Part shown: positions 16,738 through 24,173 of the stretch, piece after piece | Layout of the letters: the number at the start of each line of letters is the position of its first letter | How positions within the stretch are numbered: the first letter of the stretch is position 1 | Origin: Streptomyces sp. NBC_00091 | Lineage (GTDB): Bacteria; Actinomycetota; Actinomycetes; Streptomycetales; Streptomycetaceae | Direction of reading: 5' to 3' | Length of the DNA stretch: 64,000 nucleotides | Assembly (NCBI RefSeq): GCF_026343185.1 | Contig: NZ_JAPEMA010000001.1 | Location: 310,001 to 374,000, forward strand | The notes under the pieces: model-generated | Database searches by the model: none | Told to the model about the DNA's origin: nothing | The model's input: only the letters and a program-made list of their open reading frames with translations | Program-made: the position numbers and the translations under genes

Positions 16738-17844
16738 TCAGACGCGGCCGCCGCGCTTCGCGGAGTAGTTCGCGCGGCCCTCCGCCGACTTCTGGCGCCA
16801 GTCGCGGCGGATCTCCGCCCGCAGGCGGGCGTCCGTCTTCGCGACGATCCGCTCGTTCTCCCGCAGCAGCTTGCGGTAGCTCTCCAGGCGGCGCTCCGGC
16901 AGCGCCCCGCCGGCCACCGCCTCGAGCACCGCGCACCCCGGCTCCGCCTCGTGGGCGCAGTCGTGGAAGCGGCACTGGGCGGCGTACCCCTCGATCTCCG
17001 AGAAGACCTGTCCGACGCCCGCCTCGGCGTCGAAGAGGCCGACACCGCGCAGCCCCGGGGTGTCGATGAGGACGCCCCCGCCCGGCAGGGCGAGCAGGTT
17101 GCGGGTGGTGGTGGTGTGGCGGCCCTTGCCGTCGACCTCGCGGGTCTCCTGGACTTCCATGACGTCCGCGCCGAGCAGCGCGTTCGCCAGGGTGGACTTG
17201 CCCGCGCCGGAGATGCCGAGCAGCACGCTGGTGCCACCGGCGACGACCGCGGCGAGTACGTCCGTGCCCTCTCCCGTGTGCGAGGAGACGGTGAGCACCT
17301 GGACGCCCGGCGCGGTGGTCTCCACGTCCCGCACCAGGTAGCCGAGGGTGGTCGGGTCCGGGACCAGGTCGGCCTTGGTCAGCACGATCAGCGGCTGCGC
17401 CCCCGACTCCCAGGCCAGCGCGAGGAAGCGCTCGATCCGGCCGAGGTCCAGCTCGACGGCGAGGGAGACGGCGATGATCGCGTGGTCGACGTTGGCGGCG
17501 AGGATCTGCCCCTCGGAGCGCTGCGAGGAGGTGGACCGCACGAAGGCGGTCCGGCGCGGCAGGTACGTCTTGACGTAGCGCGGCGTGCCGGCGGGCTCGA
17601 CGGCGGCCCAGTCGCCGGTGCAGATGACCCGGAGCGGGTCGTGGGGGGTGACGAAGGCGGTGTCGGCGCGGACGACGCCGTCCGCGGTCATGACGTCGCA
17701 CTGCCCGCGGTCGACCCGTACGACCCGGCCCGGGAGGAGTCCCTGGTCGGCGTACGGAGCGAATTCCGCGGCCCACTCGTCGTCCCAGCCGAAGGCGGCG
17801 AGGGCGTGCGCGGACGAGTTCTGGAACGAAGAAGAGAGAGTCAA
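16738..17844 (-). CDS. rsgA: Ribosome small-subunit-dependent GTPase A
   Basis: RsgA is a circularly permuted GTPase that checks late 30S ribosomal subunit assembly. This 368-residue protein has an N-terminal OB-fold (RVVRVDRGQCDVMTADG), then G4 (VLTKADL), the P-loop G1 (GISGAGKST) and G3 (DTPGLRG) in permuted order, and a C-terminal zinc knuckle (CRFHDCAHEAEPGC). A TTG at 17842-17844 is chosen because GAAGGG stands 6 bases upstream and the N-terminus (ALAAFGWDDEWAAEF) then fits the family. A 24-codon ORF lies just upstream on the same strand. Confidence 0.93.
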   Translation of the reverse strand: MTLSSSFQNSSAHALAAFGWDDEWAAEFAPYADQGLLPGRVVRVDRGQCDVMTADGVVRADTAFVTPHDPLRVICTGDWAAVEPAGTPRYVKTYLPRRTAFVRSTSSQRSEGQILAANVDHAIIAVSLAVELDLGRIERFLALAWESGAQPLIVLTKADLVPDPTTLGYLVRDVETTAPGVQVLTVSSHTGEGTDVLAAVVAGGTSVLLGISGAGKSTLANALLGADVMEVQETREVDGKGRHTTTTRNLLALPGGGVLIDTPGLRGVGLFDAEAGVGQVFSEIEGYAAQCRFHDCAHEAEPGCAVLEAVAGGALPERRLESYRKLLRENERIVAKTDARLRAEIRRDWRQKSAEGRANYSAKRGGRV

Positions 17845-17912
17845 GGGGAACCCTTCACAGGGTGGCCCCGGCAACACGCGCCGCTCGGCGGCGCGCGAGG
17901 AGAAGTGTGAGG

Positions 17913-17987
17913 TCAGCCGGAGACCACGGGGATGGAAACGATGATGAACTCCTGAATGCGGGCGACACCCGTCACGGCGACAGTCAT
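17913..17987 (-). CDS. 24-codon small ORF upstream of rsgA
   Basis: This ORF starts at an ATG preceded by a very strong ribosome-binding site (GGAGGTGAGG) and encodes 24 residues beginning MTVAVTGVARIQEF and ending VSG, with a hydrophobic C-terminal half. It ends 68 bp before the rsgA start. The start codon lies in the loop of a perfect GACAGT/ACTGTC inverted repeat (17978-17993). It could be a leader peptide for rsgA or a small membrane peptide. There is no homology evidence; the support is the ribosome-binding site and position. Confidence 0.5.
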   Translation of the reverse strand: MTVAVTGVARIQEFIIVSIPVVSG

Positions 17988-18196
17988 CACTGTCCTCACC
18001 TCCGGTTTCCTGGTTCTGCTTCCTCGGCGGGAGCGGCACAGCACGGCGCCGCGACCCGGAACTCCCGAACGATAACCCTGCCCTGACGGACGGCACCACT
18101 CATTTATCGCGCCGGGAGTTCGCTCTCCTGTACGCGTCCCCCGTCGAGGTGGACGGACCGTACGCGGAGCTGACGAAGGCCCGCAGACCCGGCGGG

Positions 18197-19312
18197 TCAG
18201 TGCTTGCGCAGGCGGGAGGTGTAGTCGTCGGGCGGCAGGAAGTTCGACCAGCGCTCGGGGAACTCCGAGGGCATCCCGGCGTCCTCGTCGTCCTCGGACT
18301 CCCCCTCGGCGAGGGCCCGCCAGGCGGCGGCGCGGGCGACCAGCTGGGCGGCCTCGGCCTCGCGGACCCGCTCGTTGGCCTCGCGGGCGGCGGCGGTGGC
18401 GACGGACGGCCAGACCCGGTCGATGGCCGCGTTGACGGCGGCGCCCACGAGCACCGCGAAGGCCGAGATGCCGATCCACAGCAGGATCGCGACCGGCGCG
18501 GCCAGGGAGCCGTAGATGGTGGGCCCCTCCACGGTGTTGGTCAGGTAGATCCGCAGCAGGAACGAGCCGAGCACCCACATGGCCAGGGCCACCAGCGCGC
18601 CCGGCACGTCCTCGATCCACGGGGAGCGCACGGGGACGGAGACGTGGTAGAGGGTCGTCAGGAAGGCGATGGAGAGCAGGGTGACCACCGGCCAGTAGAG
18701 GACCGCGATCACCTCCGTGCTCCAGGGCACCAGGCGGACGACGGCGTCGGGGCCGACCACCATCAGCGGCAGCACGATCGCGCCGATCAGCAGGGCGATG
18801 ACGTAGAGGAGGAAGGCGACCAGCCGGGTCTTGACGATGCCGCGCACCCCGTCGAGGCCGTACATGACGGTGATGGTGTCGATGAAGACGTTGACGGCGC
18901 GGGAGCCCGACCACAGGGCGAAGGCGAAGCCGAGGGAGATCAGGTCGGGCCGGCCCCGGCTGGTGACGTCGTCGAGCATCGGTCTGGCGATCTCGTTGAC
19001 GCCCCGGTCGGACAGGACGGTGCCGACCGCGCGCAGGATGTTCTCCTCGATGCTGGCCACGGACTGGGTGTCGGTCCAGCCGTCCACGTAGCCGAGGAGG
19101 CCGAGCAGGCCCAGGAAGAGCGGGGGCAGGGAGAGGAGGGTGAAGAAGGCCGCCTCGGCCGCGAGTCCGAGGATCCGGTATTCGATGCACGAGTTCACGG
19201 TGTCTTTGAGCAGGAGCCAGCCCATCTTGCGCTTCGACACGTTGCGGTAGAGAGCGCGGGCCCGGTGGAGCCGTCCTGGGATCCGCTCGGGTGTTTCTTT
19301 TGCTGGCTGCAC
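18197..19312 (-). CDS. YihY/BrkB-family inner-membrane protein
   Basis: This 371-residue protein has six or so membrane segments and the YihY family pattern: an N-terminal ILGLAAEAAFFTLLSLPPLFLG helix, LISLGFAFALWSGSRAVNVFID, and PVAILLWIGISAFAVLVGA before a charged cytoplasmic tail. The old ribonuclease BN label for this family is wrong; the function is unsettled, though some members take part in envelope or transport processes. The GTG at 19310-19312 has only a close AAGGA before it, so the start may be downstream. It is divergent from the AidB-like gene, with 17 bp between starts. Confidence 0.88.
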   Translation of the reverse strand: MQPAKETPERIPGRLHRARALYRNVSKRKMGWLLLKDTVNSCIEYRILGLAAEAAFFTLLSLPPLFLGLLGLLGYVDGWTDTQSVASIEENILRAVGTVLSDRGVNEIARPMLDDVTSRGRPDLISLGFAFALWSGSRAVNVFIDTITVMYGLDGVRGIVKTRLVAFLLYVIALLIGAIVLPLMVVGPDAVVRLVPWSTEVIAVLYWPVVTLLSIAFLTTLYHVSVPVRSPWIEDVPGALVALAMWVLGSFLLRIYLTNTVEGPTIYGSLAAPVAILLWIGISAFAVLVGAAVNAAIDRVWPSVATAAAREANERVREAEAAQLVARAAAWRALAEGESEDDEDAGMPSEFPERWSNFLPPDDYTSRLRKH

Positions 19313-19329
19313 GTCCTTACGGTATCGGC

Positions 19330-20973
19330 ATGGCAGCCACCACCCACACAGTCAGCAACCAGGCCCCGCCCCTCGTGGGCCACGAGGTCTACCTCGGCGA
19401 CCGTGCCCTCACCGAGGGCGTGGAACGACACCTCGCCGACGCCGCCCCCGAACTCCGGGACGAGGTACGGGAGGAGCTCACCGCACTCGGGCGCGCCGCC
19501 GGTTCGGCGCAGGCCCAGGAGTGGGGCAGGGAGGCGAACGAGAATCCGCCGAAGCTGCGGACGCACGACCGCTACGGGAACCGGATCGACGAGGTGGAGT
19601 TCCACCCGGCGTGGCACCGGCTGCTCGGGCACGCGGTGGGCGCCGGGCTCACCGACGCCTGGGGGCGTCCGGCCGGGCACCTGCGGCGGGCGGCGGGCTT
19701 CTTCCTGTGGTCGCAGGCCGAGTCCGGGCACGGCTGCCCGGTCTCCATGACGCATGCCGCCGTGCCGGCGCTGCGGGCCGATCCGGCGCTGGCCGCGGAG
19801 TGGGAGCCGCGGCTGACCTCGCACGTGTACGAGGAGGGACTGCGGCCGGCCGGGCAGAAGGCCGGGGTGCTGTTCGGGATGGGGATGACGGAGAAGCAGG
19901 GGGGCAGCGACGTACGGGCGAACACGACGGCGGCGGTGGCCCTGGACGCCTCCGGGGAGTACCTGCTGACCGGGCACAAGTGGTTCTGCTCGGCGCCGAT
20001 GTCGGACGGTTTCCTGGTGCTGGCGCAGGCGCCGGGCGGGCTGACCTGCTTCCTGGTGCCGCGGGTGCTGCCGGACGGGACGCGGAACGTGTTCGCGATC
20101 CAGCGGCTGAAGGACAAGCTGGGGAACAAGTCGAACGCGTCGGGGGAGATCGAGTTCGACGGGACCTGGGCCCGGCGGGTGGGCGAGGAGGGCCGGGGGG
20201 TGCGGACCATCATCGAGATGGTCGCGGCGACCCGGCTGGACTGTGTGATCGGCTCGGCGTCGCTGATGCGGCAGGCGCTGACGCAGGCCGTCCACCATGC
20301 GGAGCACCGCTCTGCTTTCGGAGCACCGCTCATCTCCCAGCCGCTGATGCGCAACGTGCTCGCCGACCTCGCCCTGGAGTCGGAGGCGGCGACCGCCCTG
20401 ACCCTGCGCCTCGCGGCCGCGTACGACTCCGGGACCGACCAGGAGCGGGCCTTCCTGCGCCTCGCGGTGCCGGCCGCCAAGTACTGGGTGACCAAGCGCT
20501 GTACGCCGATGGTCGCGGAGGCCCTCGAGTGTCTGGGCGGGAACGGCTACGTCGAGGAGTCCGGGCTGCCGAGGCTGCTGCGCGAATCCCCGGTGAACTC
20601 CATCTGGGAGGGGTCGGGCAACGTCCAGTCCCTGGACGTGCTGCGCGCGCTCCAGCGGGAACCCCAGGCCCTGAACGCCTTCCTCCAGGAGGTCGGGCTG
20701 GCCCGGGGCGCCGACCACCGGCTGGACGCGGCCATCAAGAACCTGCTGACCGAGCTGGCCGACCTCGACGGGATCGAGGCGCGGGCCCGCCGGGTGGTGG
20801 AGCGGATGGCCCTGGTCCTCCAGGGTTCGCTGCTGGTGCGGTGGGCCCCGCCGGAGGTGGCGGACGCGTTCTGCGCCTCGCGGCTCGGCGGTGACTGGGG
20901 CGCGGCCTTCGGCACGCTGCCGCACAGCCTGGACCTGGCGTCGGTGGTGGCACGGGCGCGGATCGCGGGCTGA
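19330..20973 (+). CDS. AidB-like acyl-CoA dehydrogenase family flavoprotein
   Basis: This 547-residue flavoprotein has the longer layout of E. coli AidB: an extra N-terminal domain (about 1-170), then an acyl-CoA dehydrogenase fold with GMTEKQGGSDVRANTT (about residue 185), GHKWFCSAPMSDGFLVLA and the C-terminal ECLGGNGYVEESGLPRLLRE helix. AidB is linked to the alkylation response in E. coli and binds FAD and DNA. Streptomyces homologues may instead be metabolic dehydrogenases. The ATG at 19330 gives the family N-terminus. The start region nearly overlaps the divergent membrane-protein gene. Confidence 0.85.
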   Translation: MAATTHTVSNQAPPLVGHEVYLGDRALTEGVERHLADAAPELRDEVREELTALGRAAGSAQAQEWGREANENPPKLRTHDRYGNRIDEVEFHPAWHRLLGHAVGAGLTDAWGRPAGHLRRAAGFFLWSQAESGHGCPVSMTHAAVPALRADPALAAEWEPRLTSHVYEEGLRPAGQKAGVLFGMGMTEKQGGSDVRANTTAAVALDASGEYLLTGHKWFCSAPMSDGFLVLAQAPGGLTCFLVPRVLPDGTRNVFAIQRLKDKLGNKSNASGEIEFDGTWARRVGEEGRGVRTIIEMVAATRLDCVIGSASLMRQALTQAVHHAEHRSAFGAPLISQPLMRNVLADLALESEAATALTLRLAAAYDSGTDQERAFLRLAVPAAKYWVTKRCTPMVAEALECLGGNGYVEESGLPRLLRESPVNSIWEGSGNVQSLDVLRALQREPQALNAFLQEVGLARGADHRLDAAIKNLLTELADLDGIEARARRVVERMALVLQGSLLVRWAPPEVADAFCASRLGGDWGAAFGTLPHSLDLASVVARARIAG

Positions 20974-20974
20974 C

Positions 20975-21025
20975 AGCGGTCCCCAAACCACTGTGGTCCC
21001 TGGCCGCGGTGGTCCCCAAACCGCT
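20975..21025. terminator. Repeat-containing hairpin region after the AidB-like gene
   Basis: CAGCGGT and ACCGCTG bracket two near-identical direct copies of GGTCCCCAAACC (33 bp apart), with CCAC/GTGG arms inside. The region can fold as nested hairpins just after the stop codon and is most simply a terminator. The rest of the 348-bp gap holds a 7-bp-stem hairpin at 21138-21156 and the palindrome at 21194. Confidence 0.5.
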
Positions 21026-21193
21026 GCGGCCGCCGGAACGCTCAGCACCGGATCCGAGCCCGTGGAGGTGAGACCGGGGGTGGCGCCGCGCCGACTCGGC
21101 ACCACCCCTGGTCCATGAGCCCCGAGGAAGGAGCTGTCACGCCGCTCGGCGGCGTGCCGATAGTTTCGGTCGGGTGACCGGGGGTTGGCGAGA

Positions 21194-21211
21194 GTTGCAT
21201 ACCGTTGCAAC
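21194..21211. promoter_or_regulatory. GTTGCA-N6-TGCAAC palindrome before the GAF regulator
   Basis: A perfect 6-bp inverted repeat with a 6-bp spacer stands 110 bp before the regulator start. The symmetry and position suit an operator, perhaps for autoregulation. Binding by the downstream protein is inference. Confidence 0.5.
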
Positions 21212-21321
21212 CCTGCATTCCTTCGGTCGGAAATCGCCCGCAGCATGTGCCCGGGGAAGGGGCGCGTGCGCGACGGCGGGCGGCTTCCGCAGTACGTCCT
21301 GTTCAGCACGGGGAGGTTCCG

Positions 21322-22635
21322 GTGGCCAACACCGCAGGCAGCACGGCCGACGTGGCGCGCATCTCGACCATGGACACGCGGGAGGCGACGCGCCTGCTCA
21401 AGGGGGTACGGGCCGCCGCGCTGGCCGGGGACCGGCCGCCGGCCGCGCCCCGCCCGGAGATCGCCGAGTCCTGGCGGCGGATGCTCGCCGGGGGCGTGCA
21501 CCCCGACCGGGACGCCCGCTCGCGGATGCTGTCCGCCGCCGAGACCGAGGAGCGGCGGCAGGTCTCCCCGCTGCGGGAGATCCTCCCGGTGCTGCGCGAG
21601 GGGCTGCTGCCGGCGCTGGACGAGGCCCTGCACATCATGGTCGTCGCCGACGCGGACGGGCGGCTGCTGTGGCGGGAGGGGCACAGATCGATCCTGCGCA
21701 AGGCGGACCGGCTGGGTTTCGCGGTGGGGGCCGACTGGGACGAGGCCGTGGTCGGCACGAACGGGGTGGGCACGGCCCTGGTGACCCGGCGCCCGGTCCA
21801 GGTGTTCTCGGCGGAGCACTTCGTCTCCAGCCACCATGACTGGACCTGCGCGGGGGCACCCGTGCACGACCCCAAGGACGGCCGGCTGCTGGGCGTGGTC
21901 GACGTCAGCGGGCCGCTGGCCACCATGCACCCCGCGACGCTGGCCTGGGTGAGCTCCGTGGCCCGGCTCGCCGAGCGGGAGCTGCGGGTGCGGCACCTGG
22001 AGTCCCTGGAGCGGCTGCGGGCGGTCGCGGCCCCGCTGCTGGCCCGGCTGCCCGGGCGGGCCCTGGCGGTGGACCCGCACGGCTGGACGGCCGCGGTGAC
22101 GGGGCTGGCCCCCGCCGACCGGGTCGCCCTGCCGAAGGCGCTGGGCCCCGGGCCGGTGTGGATCGCGCAGCTGGGCGACTGCGTGGCGGAGCCGCTGCCC
22201 GGCGGCTGGCTGCTGCGCCTGGCCGAGCCGCGCGGCGCCGCGTCGGCGGTGAGCCGGGTGGTGCTGGACCTGAGCCGGCCCCGGTCCTGGTCGGCGACCG
22301 TGTACGGGGCCGCCGGCAGCTGGTCCCAGGAGCTGAGCCCGCGCCACGCGGAGCTGCTGTTCCTGCTGGCGGAGACCCCGCGGGGGCGTACGGCGGCGGA
22401 GCTGGCCGCCGAGCTGTTCGGGGACCCCACGCGTACGGTGACGGTCCGCGCCGAGCTGTCCCGGGTCCGGCGGCACCTCGCCGGGGTGCTGACGCACCGC
22501 CCCTACCGCTTCGCCGAGGACGTGGAGGTGGAGCTGATCCGCCCGCAGGACCCGGCCCGGCTGCTGCCCCACTCCACCGCCCCGGCCGTGATCAGGGCCC
22601 GCCTGGGCCACGGCGGAGCCTGGGGGACCCCGTAA
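21322..22635 (+). CDS. GAF-domain helix-turn-helix regulator (AcoR-like N-terminus)
   Basis: This 437-residue protein looks like an AcoR-type activator that lacks the sigma-54 AAA domain. The N-terminal region has PEIAESWRRMLAGGVHPD, then a GAF-like sensor (LHIMVVADADGRLLWREGH; GTNGVGTALVTRRPVQVF; HDWTCAGAPVHDPKDGRLLGVVD). The C-terminus has a winged-helix segment (LLFLLAETPRGRTAAELAAE, then VRAELSRVRRHL). The GTG at 21322 is chosen by GGGGAGG 5 bases upstream. Related Streptomyces genes often sit by dehydrogenases; here the preceding gene is the AidB-like flavoprotein. Confidence 0.88.
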   Translation: MANTAGSTADVARISTMDTREATRLLKGVRAAALAGDRPPAAPRPEIAESWRRMLAGGVHPDRDARSRMLSAAETEERRQVSPLREILPVLREGLLPALDEALHIMVVADADGRLLWREGHRSILRKADRLGFAVGADWDEAVVGTNGVGTALVTRRPVQVFSAEHFVSSHHDWTCAGAPVHDPKDGRLLGVVDVSGPLATMHPATLAWVSSVARLAERELRVRHLESLERLRAVAAPLLARLPGRALAVDPHGWTAAVTGLAPADRVALPKALGPGPVWIAQLGDCVAEPLPGGWLLRLAEPRGAASAVSRVVLDLSRPRSWSATVYGAAGSWSQELSPRHAELLFLLAETPRGRTAAELAAELFGDPTRTVTVRAELSRVRRHLAGVLTHRPYRFAEDVEVELIRPQDPARLLPHSTAPAVIRARLGHGGAWGTP

Positions 22636-22643
22636 CCCCGGGA

Positions 22644-22661
22644 ACCCCCTGGCCAGGGGGT
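22644..22661. terminator. Perfect 18-bp palindrome, probable terminator
   Basis: ACCCCCTGG followed at once by CCAGGGGGT lies 9 bp after the GAF regulator stop codon and 17 bp before the acetyltransferase gene. Confidence 0.55.
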
Positions 22662-22678
22662 GTGATTCCCTGAACGGC

Positions 22679-23242
22679 ATGAGCACCATCACACTCACCA
22701 CCTGGTCCCTCGAGATGACCTCGCCGTCGGACCTGGTCCCGGCGGCCGTGCCGGGACCGGAGATCACGATCACCCGCGCCGAGGTGCCCTCGCCGGAGTT
22801 CAGCCGGTTCCTCTACGCCTCGGTGGGCGGGGACATCCACTGGACGGACCGGCTGTCGCTGACCCGTGCCGAGTGGGTGGAGCAGCTGGAGCGGCCGGGC
22901 GTGGAGACGTGGGTGGCGTACGACCGGGGCACCCCGGCCGGCTACGTCGAGCTCGACCCGCAGCCCGACGGTGTGGTCGAGATCATGTACTTCGGGCTCC
23001 TGCCGGACTTCCGGGGCCGCCGCATCGGCGGGCACCTGCTGACCTTCGGCACGGACCGCGCCTGGGACCTGGCGTCCCGCTGGCCCGACCGCGAGCCCAC
23101 GCGCCGGGTCTGGGTCCACACCTGCAGCCAGGACGGCCCCACGGCGATGGACAACTACCGGCGCCGCGGCTTCAAGGTCTTCAAGACGGAGACCGAGCCC
23201 AAGGAGGAGACCCCCACCCCCGGCCCCTGGCCGGGCGCGTAA
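22679..23242 (+). CDS. GNAT-family N-acetyltransferase
   Basis: This 187-residue protein has the GNAT fold: VAYDRGTPAGYVEL and VEIMYFGLLPDFRGRRIGGHLL form strands 4-5 and the acetyl-CoA loop (Q/R-x-x-G-x-G/A type), and NYRRRGFKVF is the usual last motif. The N-terminal half has WTDRLSLTRAEWVEQL. The substrate is unknown. The ATG at 22679 has only a weak ribosome-binding site. The 3' end abuts the second MITE-like copy. Confidence 0.88.
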   Translation: MSTITLTTWSLEMTSPSDLVPAAVPGPEITITRAEVPSPEFSRFLYASVGGDIHWTDRLSLTRAEWVEQLERPGVETWVAYDRGTPAGYVELDPQPDGVVEIMYFGLLPDFRGRRIGGHLLTFGTDRAWDLASRWPDREPTRRVWVHTCSQDGPTAMDNYRRRGFKVFKTETEPKEETPTPGPWPGA

Positions 23243-23284
23243 GCCCTGGCCGGGCGGGGTCCGGGTGGGTGGCTGCTGGGGCCG

Positions 23285-23423
23285 GGGTCGGGGACGGGGT
23301 GGGGTGTCGTCCGGGACGGGCTTCGATGTTCGGCGCCCTGGCTCTGCTGGTCTGCCGGGCGGTACCTCGCGCCGAATTCATCTCGTTTTAGTCCCGGACG
23401 ACACCCCACCCCGCCCCCGACCC
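23285..23423. mobile_element. MITE-like element, copy 2 (reverse of copy 1)
   Basis: This 139-bp element has 33-bp terminal inverted repeats (23285-23317 and 23391-23423) that differ at one internal position. It matches the reverse complement of 16574-16713 over its ends and most of its interior, diverging only in a short central part. It codes for nothing. Confidence 0.75.
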
Positions 23424-23770
23424 CTCACGTACGCGACCCCGTGCGGGCGCAGTCCCATCCGGTCCCGCTGGCGCCATCCAGCCCCGCCGCACCATCCAGC
23501 CCCGTCGCACCATCCAGCCTCGCCGGCGTTTGAGGCGCTGGGGGTCCCCCCGGACGGAGTCTGGGGGAGGGTCTGGGGGCGGAGCCCCGGGGAACGGGCG
23601 AAGGGCGGGTAGGGGACCCAGCCCCGCGCAGCGGCCCACCACCCGCAGGCGACCACCGGACCCCAGCCGGGCCCGTGGCCCCGCCCCAGGTCCGACGGAC
23701 GGAGTCCGGCGCAGCGACGCGAAGCCCGAGAGGCGCCCCGGCGCCGAGCCGCGCGAGCGCCGCGTCAAAA
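23424..23770. repeat. GC-rich intergenic repeat with 18-bp tandem units
   Basis: The segment repeats, in reverse, blocks found at 16440-16573. It also contains about two and a half tandem copies of an 18-bp unit starting CATCCAGCCCCG (near 23476-23522). No coding sequence is supported here; the stretch ends about 100 bp before the sulfite reductase leader peptide. Confidence 0.7.
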
Positions 23771-23798
23771 AAAGGTGACCCCGATCACGCGATCTCAT

Positions 23799-23823
23799 GA
23801 TCCGGGACGACTTCGTCCGGATC
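23799..23823. promoter_or_regulatory. Inverted repeat before the cysteine leader
   Basis: GATCCGG and CCGGATC form a perfect 7-bp repeat with an 11-bp spacer, about 50 bp before the leader peptide ORF. It may be an operator for the sulfur locus; no regulator is identified. Confidence 0.4.
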
Positions 23824-23870
23824 GTGGACAGTAGTGGACTCCTCCAATCGGCACATGACACGCTTCGGCC

Positions 23871-23954
23871 ATGAATGGAGCTGGAATTGCCTTGGTGAGT
23901 CGGCGGCACGTCGACCTCGGCCGCATGTCCAGCGCCATTTGTCCGGCACGCTGA
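23871..23954 (+). CDS. Cysteine-type leader peptide of the sulfur operon
   Basis: The ORF encodes a short peptide whose end, LVSRRHVDLGRMSSAICPAR, matches the conserved actinobacterial 'putative leader peptide' found before sulfur genes, with a single cysteine codon near the end. Translation of such leaders is thought to sense cysteine supply and attenuate the downstream genes. The ATG at 23871 gives 27 residues; in-frame TTG (23895) and GTG (23898) starts would give shorter forms, and no ribosome-binding site clearly decides. About 220 bp of GC-rich untranslated leader follow before the sulfite reductase gene. Confidence 0.75.
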   Translation: MNGAGIALVSRRHVDLGRMSSAICPAR

Positions 23955-24173
23955 CGGAACCAGCCACCGCCGCACATCGCCGCAGTCCCCGCCGCCGCGG
24001 ACGCGTCGATCACCCGCAAGCCCCCTGAGGCCGAACACCGCCCCCTGCCCGTCGGCAACCCCGACATAGGGGCGGAAATCAGCCACACCTGCTCGGAGAC
24101 TCCAGCGTGACAGGGGCGCGCCGCCGCTCCCCCCTGCCTCCACCTCGAGCCGTTGAAGAAGGACGTACCCGCC

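Noticed and set aside
19195..22773. 1192-codon open frame on the minus strand
   Set aside because: It lies opposite the AidB-like and GAF regulator genes and has no recognisable domain; typical antisense frame of high-GC DNA.
23955..24173. Riboswitch (SAM or cobalamin) before the sulfite reductase gene
   Set aside because: No conserved riboswitch core could be found; the leader peptide explains the long leader better.
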